From assembly GCF_000369045.1 (NCBI RefSeq), contig NZ_KB849786.1:76117-140116 (forward strand): a stretch of DNA of 64,000 nucleotides, read 5' to 3'. Of the stretch, positions 27,048 through 36,034 are shown in pieces. A model generated the notes under the pieces. That model was not told where the DNA came from. It did not search any database and saw only the letters and a program-made list of their open reading frames with translations. The translations under genes were made by a program, and so were the position numbers. Each line of letters starts with the position of its first letter. The first letter of the stretch is position 1. The DNA comes from Acinetobacter pittii ATCC 19004 = CIP 70.29. Its GTDB lineage: Bacteria; Pseudomonadota; Gammaproteobacteria; Pseudomonadales; Moraxellaceae.

Positions 27048-28088
27048 ATGAAATTGAGTCGTATTGCACTTGCTATGCTTGTCGCTGCTCCATTAGCTGC
27101 TGCTAATGCTGGCGTAACTGTTACTCCATTATTGCTTGGTTACACTTTCCAAGACAGCCAACACAACAATGGTGGTGACAAAGGCGAGTTAACTAACGGA
27201 CCTGAATTACAAGACGATTTATTCGTTGGTGCAGCTCTTGGTATTGAGTTAACACCATGGTTAGGTTTCGAAGCTGAATATAACCAAGTTAAAGGTGATG
27301 TAGATCCTAACTACGGTGAATACAAACAAAAACAAATCAATGGTAATTTCTATGTTACTTCTGATTTAATCACAAAAAACTATGACAGCAAAATTAAGCC
27401 ATATGTATTGTTAGGTGCTGGTCACTACAAATATGAGTTTGATGATGCTCGTTTAGCATATCATGATGGCGAAGAAGGTACTTTAGGTAACGCAGGTGTA
27501 GGTGCTTTCTACCGCTTGAACGATGCTTTATCTCTTCGTACAGAAGCTCGTGGTACTTATAACTTTGACGAAAAATTCTGGAACTATACAGCTCTTGCTG
27601 GTTTGAACGTAGTTCTTGGTGGTCACTTGAAGCCTGCTGCTCCTGTAGTGGAAGTTGCTCCAGTTGAACCAACTCCAGTTGCTCCACAACCACAAGAGTT
27701 AACTGAAGATCTTAACATGGAACTTCGCGTGTTCTTTGATACTAACAAATCAAATATCAAAGACCAATACAAACCAGAAATCGCTAAAGTTGCTGAGAAG
27801 TTAACTGAATACCCTAACGCTACTGCACGTATCGAAGGTCACACAGATAACACTGGTCCACGTAAATTGAACGAACGTTTATCTTTAGCTCGTGCTAACT
27901 CTGTTAAATCAGCTCTTGTAAACGAATACAACGTTGATGCATCTCGTTTGTCTACTCAAGGCTTCGCTTGGGATCAACCGATTGCTGACAACAAAACTAA
28001 AGAAGGTCGTGCTATGAACCGTCGTGTATTCGCGACAATCACTGGTAGCCGTACTGTAGTTGTTCAACCTGGTCAACAAGCTCAATAA
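27048..28088 (+). CDS. ompA: Outer membrane protein OmpA
   Basis: A 346-aa protein. The signal [21 protein letters not shown] is cleaved after A21. An eight-stranded N-terminal barrel (to about residue 195), a Pro/Val linker ([18 protein letters not shown]) and a C-terminal OmpA-like peptidoglycan-binding domain follow. Asp267 (GHTDNTG) and Arg282 (SLARANSV) are the DAP-binding pair. It tethers the outer membrane to peptidoglycan and is a major virulence porin in the A. baumannii group. The barrel loops and the short C-terminus ([10 protein letters not shown]) differ from the 356-aa A. baumannii form I recall. Strong terminator follows. Confidence 0.98.
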   Translation: MKLSRIALAMLVAAPLAAANAGVTVTPLLLGYTFQDSQHNNGGDKGELTNGPELQDDLFVGAALGIELTPWLGFEAEYNQVKGDVDPNYGEYKQKQINGNFYVTSDLITKNYDSKIKPYVLLGAGHYKYEFDDARLAYHDGEEGTLGNAGVGAFYRLNDALSLRTEARGTYNFDEKFWNYTALAGLNVVLGGHLKPAAPVVEVAPVEPTPVAPQPQELTEDLNMELRVFFDTNKSNIKDQYKPEIAKVAEKLTEYPNATARIEGHTDNTGPRKLNERLSLARANSVKSALVNEYNVDASRLSTQGFAWDQPIADNKTKEGRAMNRRVFATITGSRTVVVQPGQQAQ

Positions 28089-28164
28089 TTTGAGTTTTTG
28101 AACAGTAAAAAAGCGACTCGTTAGAGTCGCTTTTTTTATTGCGATTTTTAAAATATTTAGTCAT
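28039..28164 (-). other. Tentative ORF with strong ribosome site running into a terminator
   Basis: On the minus strand AAGGAGA lies 7 bases before an ATG and opens a 41-codon frame (starts MTKYFKNRNKKSDSNE). After about 12 codons it enters the terminator hairpin and then the antisense of ompA. A transcript from the rtcB unit ending at the terminator would therefore carry a start but no stop codon, leaving a peptide of about 19 residues. Non-stop architecture is known for E. coli arfA, but this peptide does not resemble ArfA. The signal may be fortuitous. Confidence 0.3.
28107..28137. terminator. Bidirectional terminator, ompA / rtcB unit
   Basis: AAAAAAGCGACTC, loop GTTA, GAGTCGCTTTTTTT: strong in both directions. 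It ends ompA on the plus strand and the rtcB unit on the minus strand. Confidence 0.92.
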
Positions 28165-28212
28165 TTCTATGTCTCCTTAATAATAATTACTTTCGATCTT
28201 GGTTTAAATTAT

Positions 28213-28371
28213 TTACCAAACACCTTTCTTCAATTGCTGTTTAGCGTCTTGTCTATCTCTACGATGTTGAGCACGAGGTTTCTCTGTTTCATGTATTCCA
28301 CCTTTGTGAAGTAAAGGGGAAAGAGCCACTTGATTACGGACTTTGATTTTTGACATTTCTTTAATTTTCAT
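28213..28371 (-). CDS. 52-aa basic protein coupled to rtcB, unknown function
   Basis: A 52-codon ORF starting 3 bases after the rtcB stop. Its Shine-Dalgarno AAAGG is formed by the last Lys-Gly codons of rtcB, 7 bases before the ATG. The product begins MKIKEMSKIKVRNQVALSPL and continues to a Gly-Gly-Ile-His turn, then a very basic Arg/Lys/Gln helix ending KKGVW. Predicted pI is high, there are no Cys and no signal, so RNA or ribosome binding is plausible. I do not recognise the family. A second ATG at codon 6 could also serve. It is in the same transcript as the RNA ligase. Confidence 0.65.
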   Translation of the reverse strand: MKIKEMSKIKVRNQVALSPLLHKGGIHETEKPRAQHRRDRQDAKQQLKKGVW

Positions 28372-28374
28372 GTT

Positions 28375-29580
28375 TTAACCTTTAATACATAAAACTTGTT
28401 TAAGTGTGTGAACGACTTCAATGAGGTCTGACTGATTCGCCATGACTTCATCAATGTCTTTATAGGCGCTTGGAATTTCATCGACAACGCCACTTTCTTT
28501 ACGGCATTCAATACCTTGGGTTTGTTCAATAAGATCTTGCTGATTAAAAAGAACTTTTGCTTTACTTCTGCTCATCTTGCGACCAGCGCCATGAGAACAA
28601 GAACAAAATGATTCAGGATTTGCTTTGCCTTTAACGATATAAGATCGTGCTCCCATTGAACCTGGAATAATACCTAACTCATCTAAGCCTGCTCTAATTG
28701 CACCTTTTCGGGTAATCAATAGATTTTCGCCAAAATGTGTTTCACGGCTTACATAATTATGATGACAATTAATCGCTTCTTTTGTCATTTGAAAAGAAGG
28801 GAGAGGAGGGCGGATCGCTTCTAAAATTAATCGCATCATCTCTTTGCGGTTTTCAAAAGCATATTCTTGTGCCCACTCTACAGCTTCTACATAATCATCA
28901 AAACTTTTTGAGCCTTCAGCAAAATAACTTAAGTCTTTATCAGGAACATGGCCAAAGCGATGCTGAGCTTCTTTTTTGGCTAACTCAATAAAGTAAGTAC
29001 CAATAACATTACCAAGCCCTCTGCTACCTGAATGTAGCATTACCCATACGTCTTGATTCTCATCAATACATAACTCTATAAAGTGATTACCACCACCCAA
29101 AGTCCCAAGTTGCTTTTGCCATGTTGCATCAAATTGTCGAAGCATTCGGACAAGACCAGGATGCTTTTTGATAATTGGTTCTAAGCATTTTTCAAGTGGA
29201 ATAATGCTAGAAGCTTTCGCTTTGACTTGTTTATGCAAAGCAAAGCCAACAGGGACTTTACGTTCAATTGCATCACGCAAACGACTTAAGTTATCAGGTA
29301 ATTGTGAAGCCTTTAAACTCAAGCGAATTGCATTCATCCCACATCCAATGTCAACTCCTACAGCAGCAGGAATAATGGCGTGTTTGGTTGGAATAACACT
29401 ACCTACAGTAGCGCCTTTACCCACATGCACATCAGGCATAACTGCAATGTGAGAATAGATGAATTGCAGCTGAGCCATTTTTTTGAGTTGTTCTATACTT
29501 TCACTATCTATATCTTGAGTAAAAATTTTAACAGGGACACCATAGAGTGCCTCCTTGTTTAATATTTTTTGTATGCCCAT
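28375..29580 (-). CDS. rtcB: RtcB family RNA-splicing ligase
   Basis: A 401-aa GTP- and Mn-dependent ligase that joins 2',3'-cyclic phosphate (or 3'-phosphate) and 5'-OH RNA ends, as made by ribotoxins and self-cleaving RNAs. Metal and active-site motifs in order: GVDIGCGM (Asp77, Cys80), GGGNHFIE (162-169), HSGSRG (His183), NCHHNY, PGSMGARSYIV and CSHGAGR with the guanylylated His330. All catalytic residues seem intact. No rtcA, rtcR or prfH gene is adjacent. The 5' leader is highly structured and contains a mini-ORF and a terminator, suggesting attenuation. Confidence 0.96.
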   Translation of the reverse strand: MGIQKILNKEALYGVPVKIFTQDIDSESIEQLKKMAQLQFIYSHIAVMPDVHVGKGATVGSVIPTKHAIIPAAVGVDIGCGMNAIRLSLKASQLPDNLSRLRDAIERKVPVGFALHKQVKAKASSIIPLEKCLEPIIKKHPGLVRMLRQFDATWQKQLGTLGGGNHFIELCIDENQDVWVMLHSGSRGLGNVIGTYFIELAKKEAQHRFGHVPDKDLSYFAEGSKSFDDYVEAVEWAQEYAFENRKEMMRLILEAIRPPLPSFQMTKEAINCHHNYVSRETHFGENLLITRKGAIRAGLDELGIIPGSMGARSYIVKGKANPESFCSCSHGAGRKMSRSKAKVLFNQQDLIEQTQGIECRKESGVVDEIPSAYKDIDEVMANQSDLIEVVHTLKQVLCIKG

Positions 29581-29612
29581 AATTTTTCTCTTATTTTTCC
29601 GTCCGAATAGGC

Positions 29613-29639
29613 ATAAAAAAACCTAGCGAATGCTAGGTT
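29613..29639 (-). terminator. Intrinsic terminator inside the rtcB leader
   Basis: AACCTAGC, loop ATTC, GCTAGGTT followed by T-run (seven Ts) on the minus strand, about 35 bases before the rtcB ATG. Nothing else would need a terminator here except the leader itself. Confidence 0.85.
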
Positions 29640-29711
29640 CTAAGTTTAAGCATTCGGACAAGTGGTGTGAATTTGTACACTTGTCCGTGAGCTGACATCG
29701 TGCCAAATTAT

Positions 29712-29741
29712 TTAATCTGTTTTACCTTGTACTAATGGCAT
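29712..29741 (-). CDS. Nine-codon leader ORF upstream of rtcB
   Basis: ATG followed by codons CCA TTA GTA CAA GGT AAA and ACA GAT TAA, encoding MPLVQGKTD. The Shine-Dalgarno AAGGAGG is consensus, with 5 bases to the ATG; few genes in the window have one as good. The start codon can be buried in a stem with sequence just after the stop. Six of the eight internal codons end in A. Translation, or a stalled ribosome, would change the downstream folding. Confidence 0.5.
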   Translation of the reverse strand: MPLVQGKTD

Positions 29742-29762
29742 GATGTCCTCCTTATTTAAAAG

Positions 29763-29785
29763 TGCCGTTGAAAATCTGAACGGCA
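29763..29785. repeat. Hairpin upstream of the rtcB leader
   Basis: TGCCGTT, nine-base loop, AACGGCA. It is followed by TTTT in both directions. It lies between the permease terminator-like hairpin and the mini-ORF, and could be a weak terminator or part of the leader. Confidence 0.5.
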
Positions 29786-29798
29786 TTTTACGCTTTTT

Positions 29799-29830
29799 AA
29801 ATCAAAGATCAAGCTTTTGATCTTTGATTT
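29799..29830. terminator. Perfect 14-bp hairpin after amino acid permease
   Basis: AAATCAAAGATCAA, loop GCTT, TTGATCTTTGATTT. It sits just beyond the permease stop on the minus strand. It lacks a long T-run but is a strong stem, probably the permease 3' end. Confidence 0.6.
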
Positions 29831-29846
29831 ACTTTAATGACCAGTT

Positions 29847-31307
29847 TTAATCTTGCTCAGGTTTGACGTTCATTTGATCGTAAGAGATCAATTTGGTTTT
29901 ATTTTTCCACTTATAACCTAACCAAATGATCAAGAACAGTGGCAAGCTAATATAGGTTGAAAGTAAGCCTAACCAATCAATTTTTCCACCTAAAATGGCT
30001 TGGTAGTTCTGCCCTAAGATAATGATTGAGCAGAGAATAAATGCAAACCAGGGTGCAAATGGGAAAAATTTGGCACGATATGCTAAATCTTCTAATTTAT
30101 AGCCTTGAGCAATATATCCTTTACGGAAACGATAATGTGAAATCGCAATTCCTAACCAAACAATAAAACCGCACATACCCGACATATTGAGTAGCCAGTT
30201 AAATACTTGCTTTTCTCCAATAAATGTTGTGAGGAAGCAAAAAGCGGCAATAAATGTGGTGGCATAGAGCGCATTCATCGGAACGCCACGACCATCGAGT
30301 TTTCCAAACCACTTTGGTGCACGGCCTTCTTGAGCCATTTTAAACAACATACGAGTTGAGGAATACATGCCTGAATTACCTGCTGATAAAATAGCAGTAA
30401 GAATGACAGCATTCATTAAACTCGCAGCAAAAGCAAAACCTACTCTTTCATAAAGCAATGTAAATGGAGAAAGCGCGATATCTTCAGTGGCTGCTGCTTG
30501 CAATAAATTCGGGTCATCATAGGCAATCAGGGTGCCGATAATGAAAATACATAGGATATAGAATAATAAGATTCGCCAGAAAATCTGTTTGATTGCAAGT
30601 GGAATTGTCTTCTTTGGATCTTTTGATTCGCCAGCAGCAACCCCAACCATTTCAGTTCCTTGGAAAGAGAATCCGGCAATCATTGCTACACCAATCATGG
30701 CTTGTAAACCGCCTACAAAAGGTGCCTCTTTGTAAGTCCAGTTCCCGAATGTTGCAACACCTGGAGTTAGCATAATCTTGATGATCATGGCTAAGCCAAT
30801 AATAATAAATGCAACAATTGCAATCACTTTTACCATTGAGAACCAGAATTCGCTTTCGCCAAATCCCTTTACTGTCATCGCGTTAATCATAAAAATAACG
30901 GCAAGGAATAAAGCACTCCAATAGAATCCCGGAATATCAGGGAACCAGAACTTCATAATAAACTGGACTGCAACAAGTTCAAATGCAACCGTAATTGCCC
31001 AGTTATACCAATAGTTCCAGCCTAGAGCGAAACCAAAGCCCTCTTCGACATAACGACTGCCGTAAGTAAAAAAGGCACCGGATGTTGGTGTGTGAGTTGC
31101 AAGCTCACCTAAGCTGGTCATTAAGAAGTAAATCATAATGCCAATGAGTGAATAGGCGAGTAGCGCTCCACCAGGGCCAGCGTTTGCAATGGTTGATCCA
31201 GAAGCAAGGAAGAGGCCTGTACCAATGGAACCACCAATGGCGATCATATTCAGATGACGAGCCCCAAGCTTACGCTGGAGTTTTTCAGGAGCATGTGTTT
31301 CGCTCAT
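29847..31307 (-). CDS. Amino acid permease (APC family, LysP-like)
   Basis: A 486-aa, 12-helix APC transporter. The family signature NMIAIGGSIGTGLFLASG is in TM1, GGALLAYSLIGIMIYFLMTSLGE in TM2, and GTEMVGVAAGESKDPKKTIP in the TM6-TM7 region. Overall layout is closest to lysine-specific permease LysP and the basic/aromatic amino acid AAT group. Substrate is not certain. It is probably the downstream partner of nothing: rsmC lies only 21 bases upstream on the same strand, so co-transcription with rsmC is possible. Confidence 0.88.
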   Translation of the reverse strand: MSETHAPEKLQRKLGARHLNMIAIGGSIGTGLFLASGSTIANAGPGGALLAYSLIGIMIYFLMTSLGELATHTPTSGAFFTYGSRYVEEGFGFALGWNYWYNWAITVAFELVAVQFIMKFWFPDIPGFYWSALFLAVIFMINAMTVKGFGESEFWFSMVKVIAIVAFIIIGLAMIIKIMLTPGVATFGNWTYKEAPFVGGLQAMIGVAMIAGFSFQGTEMVGVAAGESKDPKKTIPLAIKQIFWRILLFYILCIFIIGTLIAYDDPNLLQAAATEDIALSPFTLLYERVGFAFAASLMNAVILTAILSAGNSGMYSSTRMLFKMAQEGRAPKWFGKLDGRGVPMNALYATTFIAAFCFLTTFIGEKQVFNWLLNMSGMCGFIVWLGIAISHYRFRKGYIAQGYKLEDLAYRAKFFPFAPWFAFILCSIIILGQNYQAILGGKIDWLGLLSTYISLPLFLIIWLGYKWKNKTKLISYDQMNVKPEQD

Positions 31308-31328
31308 GGAGATTCCTTACATAGTTTG

Positions 31329-32342
31329 TTATGCACAGGCATATAACACCTTAAAGCCTTGATGATCAGTTTTAATCTGGCACTGACCAAAGTGCTTCTC
31401 AATTAAGATCGGATAGTTTAAAAAACGGTTTGCTACAATCCATAGCTCACCTGATGCCTTTAAATGTTTTTTAGCGTTCTGGCAGAGTCCTTCACTTGCA
31501 TCATAGTTGGTATGAATACCCTGATGAAAAGGGGGATTACTGACAATGGCATCGAGTTCTGTTGGAGCGTCTGCAATTCCTGTAACAGGCTGCAATCTCA
31601 ACTGGTCTGAACCTATTCCATTTCGACTAAAAGTCATTTCCGTTGACCGTAAAGCGAAAGCATCAATATCTAGGGCATGAATAATATTACTTGAATTTAT
31701 TTTTGCCAAATAGCAACTGATAATTCCAGCACCACACCCGAAGTCGGCAATTCTACCTGATTTCACCTGATTAAGATAAGGGAGTAAAACAGCAGTTCCG
31801 ACATCTAGATGATTTTGACTAAATACACCGGGAAGGGCACAAATCGTAAGCTCTTGTTCATTAACATGAACAGTGTAAGTTTTAAGCCAACTTTCGAGAG
31901 GTTTAAGCTGTTCTGTTTTTTCAATCTTTAAGTGCCATAGCTGACAGTGACGTGCACTATCAAGTTTAAGTACTTTGCCGAAGCTTTGTAATTGTTTGGC
32001 AGCGCGTTCAACACCACCTTTTTTTTCACCTACTAAAAAAACAGACTGAGCAGTTTTAAGATTGCTCATTACGACATGCAATATGTAATTTAACAGTTCT
32101 TTAGATTTGGGAACAAAAATGACAGCTTGATCGAATTCTTGTAATGGAAACTCAACTGAGAAATGCGCATTTGTTCCACTATTTATAAAGCTCTGGTAGT
32201 CAGCATGGTTCCATGTCCAGACTGACGCATCAATATCAGCTGGTAGTTGACTAACTAAGGCATCATTCGGTGCATTAATGAACAAGATTCTACCTTTTAA
32301 ATAGTCTTGCTGTCTTAATATCACTTCACTTCTAGGATCCAT
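31329..32342 (-). CDS. rsmC: 16S rRNA (guanine1207-N2)-methyltransferase RsmC
   Basis: A 337-aa two-domain methyltransferase. The N-terminal half (about 1-160) is the degenerate MTS_N domain. The C-terminal catalytic domain has motif [19 protein letters not shown] and the NPPFH tetrad-containing motif [10 protein letters not shown]. It methylates G1207 of 16S rRNA in the small subunit. The start is the ATG before DPRSEV, with GAGAG upstream; an ATG six bases earlier would leave the ribosome site too close. The amino acid permease gene follows closely. Confidence 0.9.
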   Translation of the reverse strand: MDPRSEVILRQQDYLKGRILFINAPNDALVSQLPADIDASVWTWNHADYQSFINSGTNAHFSVEFPLQEFDQAVIFVPKSKELLNYILHVVMSNLKTAQSVFLVGEKKGGVERAAKQLQSFGKVLKLDSARHCQLWHLKIEKTEQLKPLESWLKTYTVHVNEQELTICALPGVFSQNHLDVGTAVLLPYLNQVKSGRIADFGCGAGIISCYLAKINSSNIIHALDIDAFALRSTEMTFSRNGIGSDQLRLQPVTGIADAPTELDAIVSNPPFHQGIHTNYDASEGLCQNAKKHLKASGELWIVANRFLNYPILIEKHFGQCQIKTDHQGFKVLYACA

Positions 32343-32364
32343 GTACATCTCTCATGAAGAAGAA

Positions 32365-32384
32365 TGCCCAGTGGAAACTGGGCA
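32365..32384 (-). terminator. Hairpin between xanthine permease and rsmC
   Basis: TGCCCAGT, loop GGAA, ACTGGGCA. On the minus strand it is followed by TTCTTC, a weak terminator for the permease. Confidence 0.55.
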
Positions 32385-32406
32385 GTAATCAAAATTAAAA
32401 AAATAG

Positions 32407-33765
32407 TTATTTATGTGTTTCAGGAAGTACAACATTTAAAATTAATGCTGCTATACCACCCGTCGCTACGCCAGAGCTAAAAATATTTTTAAATAATTCT
32501 GGTAGGTGTTCCAAAATTTGAGGAACTTGAGCAACACCCAAACCTAATGCAAGTGAAATTGCGATAATCAAAAGTGCTCTGCGATCAAGGTGAATCGATG
32601 AAAGAATGTTAATACCTGATGCAGCAACCGCACCGAACATGACCATCACAGCACCACCTAAAACTGCTTGAGGAACTGCTTGTATTACACCAGCTACTGC
32701 TGGAAATAAACCCAATAAAATAAGTAAAGCAGCAATCCAGATACCCACATAACGACTTGCAACCCCAGTGAGTTGGATTACACCATTATTTTGAGCAAAA
32801 ACAGAACTTGGGAAAGTATTAAATAATCCAGCTAATAAAGAGTTTGCACCATTTACTAAAACACCGCCTTTAATGCGTTTCATCCATTCTGGACCATTAA
32901 CGGGTTGGTTTGAAAGTTTACTGGTTGCAGTCACGTCACCAATCGCTTCTAAAGATGTAACTAAATAGATAAAAGCCATTGGAATGAATAAGCCCCAAGA
33001 AAAGCTTAAACCAAAGTGCATTGGCGTTGGAATCTGTACAAGAGGCGCATCTTTAATACCTGAGAAATCTAGGTAACCCATAAATCCTGCAAGAATGTAA
33101 CCAATTACTAAAGCAATTAAGATTGCTGAACTTTTAATCCAAACCACCCGAATGCGGTTTAGCACAATAATAATAGCAAGTACGGTACATGACATAATAA
33201 GGTTGTCTGCACTTGCAAAAGTATGGTCTTGCATGGCTTGGTAGCCACCACCCATACTAATCAAGCCTTCCTTAATAAGCGTTAAGCCAATTAATAGAAC
33301 AACAATACCAGTCACCAAGGGAGTAATTAATCTTTTTACCCATGGAAGAATTTGCGAAACACCCATTTCAATAAAGGAGCCAGCAATTACTACACCAAAA
33401 ATTGCAGCCATAACTTGGTTTACAGGAGTTCCTGCGGCAACCATTGCACTACCAATACCAATAATTGGTCCAATAAAGTTAAAGCTTGTGCCTTGTACAA
33501 TCAGAAGACCTGCACCAAACGGGCCGACTTTTTTACATTGAAGAAATGTAGCAATACCCGAAATCACCAAAGACATAGATAAAATCATGTTAGTTTCGGT
33601 GCGTGATACGCCTAAAGCTAAACAAATTAAAAGCCCTGGTGTAACAATTGGTACAATAATCGCAAGCAAATGCTGGAAAGCTGCTAAAAAAGCGATCAAA
33701 GGTTTTGGTCGATCATCTAAGCCATAAACAAGGTCAAGATGGTCTTGAGAGTGTTGATTGGACAT
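32407..33765 (-). CDS. NCS2 nucleobase permease, xanthine type
   Basis: A 452-aa nucleobase-ascorbate transporter. The family motif QNNGVIQLTGVASRYVG and the TM8 Glu in TSLEAIGDVTATS match E. coli XanP/XanQ rather than UraA. The early His in FLAAFQHLLAI corresponds to XanQ His31. It should import xanthine, and possibly urate, with protons. The start is the ATG before SNQHSQDHLDLVYG; the nine-residue longer version is not conserved. A separate NCS2 member, RutG, is in the rut operon. Confidence 0.88.
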   Translation of the reverse strand: MSNQHSQDHLDLVYGLDDRPKPLIAFLAAFQHLLAIIVPIVTPGLLICLALGVSRTETNMILSMSLVISGIATFLQCKKVGPFGAGLLIVQGTSFNFIGPIIGIGSAMVAAGTPVNQVMAAIFGVVIAGSFIEMGVSQILPWVKRLITPLVTGIVVLLIGLTLIKEGLISMGGGYQAMQDHTFASADNLIMSCTVLAIIIVLNRIRVVWIKSSAILIALVIGYILAGFMGYLDFSGIKDAPLVQIPTPMHFGLSFSWGLFIPMAFIYLVTSLEAIGDVTATSKLSNQPVNGPEWMKRIKGGVLVNGANSLLAGLFNTFPSSVFAQNNGVIQLTGVASRYVGIWIAALLILLGLFPAVAGVIQAVPQAVLGGAVMVMFGAVAASGINILSSIHLDRRALLIIAISLALGLGVAQVPQILEHLPELFKNIFSSGVATGGIAALILNVVLPETHK

Positions 33766-33943
33766 GGGTGTAGGTACGCCGCAATTTCGCAAATTGGCGC
33801 TATTCTAATCGAGATACCTATCTTTACAAAACGAAATACAGGCTATTGGAAAATTTTTTTGTCAATGTCAATAAACTGTCACTACTCAAGAGTAGTGTTT
33901 TTCTGTATAATTTGCCCTCAAATTTCAGGCGTTTCGAATTTTC

Positions 33944-35779
33944 ATGTCAGATATCAAAAATCTCCGTAATATCGCAATTATTGCGCACGTCGACCACGGG
34001 AAAACCACACTTGTCGATAAACTACTTCAGCAATCTGGTGCTCTCGGTGAACGAGCAGGCGAGATTGAGCGTGTCATGGACTCAAATGCGCTTGAAAGTG
34101 AACGTGGTATTACCATTCTTGCAAAGAACACTTCTATTACTTGGTTAGATAAACGTACTGATACAACTTACCGTATCAACATCGTGGATACCCCGGGACA
34201 CGCCGACTTCGGTGGTGAAGTAGAACGTGTTATGTCGATGGTTGACTGCGTATTACTTTTAGTTGACTCTCAAGAAGGCCCAATGCCACAAACTCGCTTT
34301 GTGACACAAAAAGCCTTTGCTCGTGGTTTAAAACCAATTGTTATTATTAACAAAGTTGACAAACCAAGTGCACGTCCAGATTGGGTTATTGATCAAGTAT
34401 TTGATTTATTTGATAACCTTGGTGCAACTGATGAGCAATTAGATTTCCCAATCGTTTATGCATCAGGTTTACGTGGTGTAGCGGGTCCTGCTCCAGAAGA
34501 ACTTGCAGAAGACATGACTCCGTTGTTTGAAACGATTGTAGATATCGTTGAACCACCAGCAGTTGACGTTGATGGTCCATTCCAAATGCAGATTTCATCA
34601 CTTGACTATAACAGCTTCGTAGGTGTTATCGGTGTTGGTCGTATTCAACGTGGTTCAGTAAAATTAAATACTCCTGTTACTGTAATTGACAAAGAAGGCA
34701 ATACACGTAACGGTCGTATCTTAAAAATCATGGGTTACCATGGTTTAGAGCGTATTGATGTTGAGTCAGCATCTGCTGGTGATATCGTATGTATTACTGG
34801 TATCGACGCACTTAACATTTCTGACACGATTTGTGATCCGAAAAATGTTGAAGCATTACCAGCTTTATCTGTAGATGAACCTACAGTATCTATGACTTTC
34901 CAAGTAAACAACTCTCCGTTTGCTGGTAAAGAAGGTAAGTTCGTAACTTCACGTAATATCCGTGAACGTCTTGATCGCGAATTAATTCATAACGTAGCTT
35001 TACGTGTTGAAGACACTGACAGTCCAGACCGTTTCAAAGTATCTGGCCGTGGTGAACTTCATCTTTCAGTTTTAATTGAAAACATGCGTCGTGAAGGTTT
35101 CGAAATGGGCGTATCTCGTCCACAAGTAATCATCAAAGAAATTGATGGTGAAAGACAAGAGCCTTATGAAAACGTAACTTTTGACGTTGAAGAACAGCAT
35201 CAAGGTGCTGTAATGGAACAAATGGGCCATCGTAAAGGCGAGATGACCAATATGGAAGTTGACGGTAAAGGCCGTATCCGTATTGAAGCAACTGTACCTT
35301 CACGTGGTTTGATCGGTTTCCGTTCTGAATTCTTGACCATGACTTCTGGTACAGGGATCATGACTTCAAGCTTCTCGCATTATGGTCCTGTTAAACAAGG
35401 TACTGTTGCGAAACGTCAAAACGGTGTATTGATCTCTATGGTTCAAGGTACTTGCTTGGGCTATGCATTGTTCAGTTTACAAGACCGTGGTCGTTTATTC
35501 GCTAAACCACAGTTAGAAGTTTACGAAGGTATGATCGTGGGTATTAACTCTCGTTCAGACGATATGGTTGTAAACCCGACTAAAGCGAAACAATTAACTA
35601 ACGTTCGTGCATCTGGTACAGATGATGCTTTAACTTTAGTACCTGCAATTGAATATACGCTTGAACAAGCGCTTGAATTCATTGAAGACGACGAATTAGT
35701 TGAAGTAACACCTAAATCAATCCGTATCCGTAAGCGTTATTTAACTGAAAATGAACGTAAACGTAATCGTGATAAATAA
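33944..35779 (+). CDS. typA: Ribosome-associated GTPase TypA/BipA
   Basis: A 611-aa translational GTPase. G1 [10 protein letters not shown], switch [18 protein letters not shown], and NKVD are intact. EF-G-like domains II, III and V follow, then the BipA-specific C-terminal domain ([22 protein letters not shown]). It acts in 50S assembly and stress adaptation. It stands alone, with a terminator after it; the divergent NCS2 permease begins about 180 bases upstream. Confidence 0.97.
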   Translation: MSDIKNLRNIAIIAHVDHGKTTLVDKLLQQSGALGERAGEIERVMDSNALESERGITILAKNTSITWLDKRTDTTYRINIVDTPGHADFGGEVERVMSMVDCVLLLVDSQEGPMPQTRFVTQKAFARGLKPIVIINKVDKPSARPDWVIDQVFDLFDNLGATDEQLDFPIVYASGLRGVAGPAPEELAEDMTPLFETIVDIVEPPAVDVDGPFQMQISSLDYNSFVGVIGVGRIQRGSVKLNTPVTVIDKEGNTRNGRILKIMGYHGLERIDVESASAGDIVCITGIDALNISDTICDPKNVEALPALSVDEPTVSMTFQVNNSPFAGKEGKFVTSRNIRERLDRELIHNVALRVEDTDSPDRFKVSGRGELHLSVLIENMRREGFEMGVSRPQVIIKEIDGERQEPYENVTFDVEEQHQGAVMEQMGHRKGEMTNMEVDGKGRIRIEATVPSRGLIGFRSEFLTMTSGTGIMTSSFSHYGPVKQGTVAKRQNGVLISMVQGTCLGYALFSLQDRGRLFAKPQLEVYEGMIVGINSRSDDMVVNPTKAKQLTNVRASGTDDALTLVPAIEYTLEQALEFIEDDELVEVTPKSIRIRKRYLTENERKRNRDK

Positions 35780-35801
35780 TTTTTCTTAATTGAAAAAGAA
35801 G

Positions 35802-35832
35802 AAACCGCTAAATTAATTTAGCGGTTTTTTTA
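35802..35832 (+). terminator. Terminator after typA
   Basis: AAACCGCTAAAT, TA, ATTTAGCGGTTT, then more Ts. Confidence 0.9.
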
Positions 35833-36016
35833 ATCGTTATATTTGAAGTTAAAGTAAGCTTAAAATCATATTTTTCTTGTAAACGAATATGTTGTTAAAG
35901 TGTGAAATAGCTTTCTTTTTTTGATAAAAATATTAAATTATCAATATCATGGCGAGAACTATCTAATTCGATAAGATGCCAATGAAAAAGAAAAATATGA
36001 CGTGTTTCTGCCCCCG

Positions 36017-36030
36017 ACATCTGGAGATGT
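36017..36030 (+). promoter_or_regulatory. Palindrome enclosing the mscL ribosome site
   Basis: ACATCTGGAGATGT: a stem ACATC/GATGT would leave the GGA of the Shine-Dalgarno in a four-base loop, just before the mscL ATG. It may modulate initiation. Confidence 0.4.
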
Positions 36031-36034
36031 TTAG

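Larger units (their letters stand above)
29601..29753 (-). promoter_or_regulatory. Structured rtcB leader with competing hairpins
   Basis: Read on the minus strand, 5' to 3'. (a) AAGGAGG and the mini-ORF start. (b) A 12-pair stem with one mismatch between 29736-29747 and 29694-29705 that would hide the mini-ORF start codon. (c) A 10-bp hairpin, 29678-29687 with 29655-29664. (d) The intrinsic terminator. (e) An alternative 8-bp pairing of 29649-29656 with 29627-29634, which destroys the terminator stem. (f) Another 8-bp pairing of 29652-29659 with 29601-29608, just before the rtcB ribosome site. Options c, e and f compete for the same bases. This is the layout expected of an attenuator or riboregulator. 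Confidence 0.65.

Noticed and set aside
29712..29741. Read-through of the leader ORF stop to make a 30-residue peptide
   Set aside because: The frame continues for 21 codons after TAA, but nothing suggests stop-codon suppression.
29641..29760. tRNA-like or known-riboswitch fold in the rtcB leader
   Set aside because: No cloverleaf or T-loop consensus, and no match to riboswitch cores that I can recall; kept as an unclassified leader.
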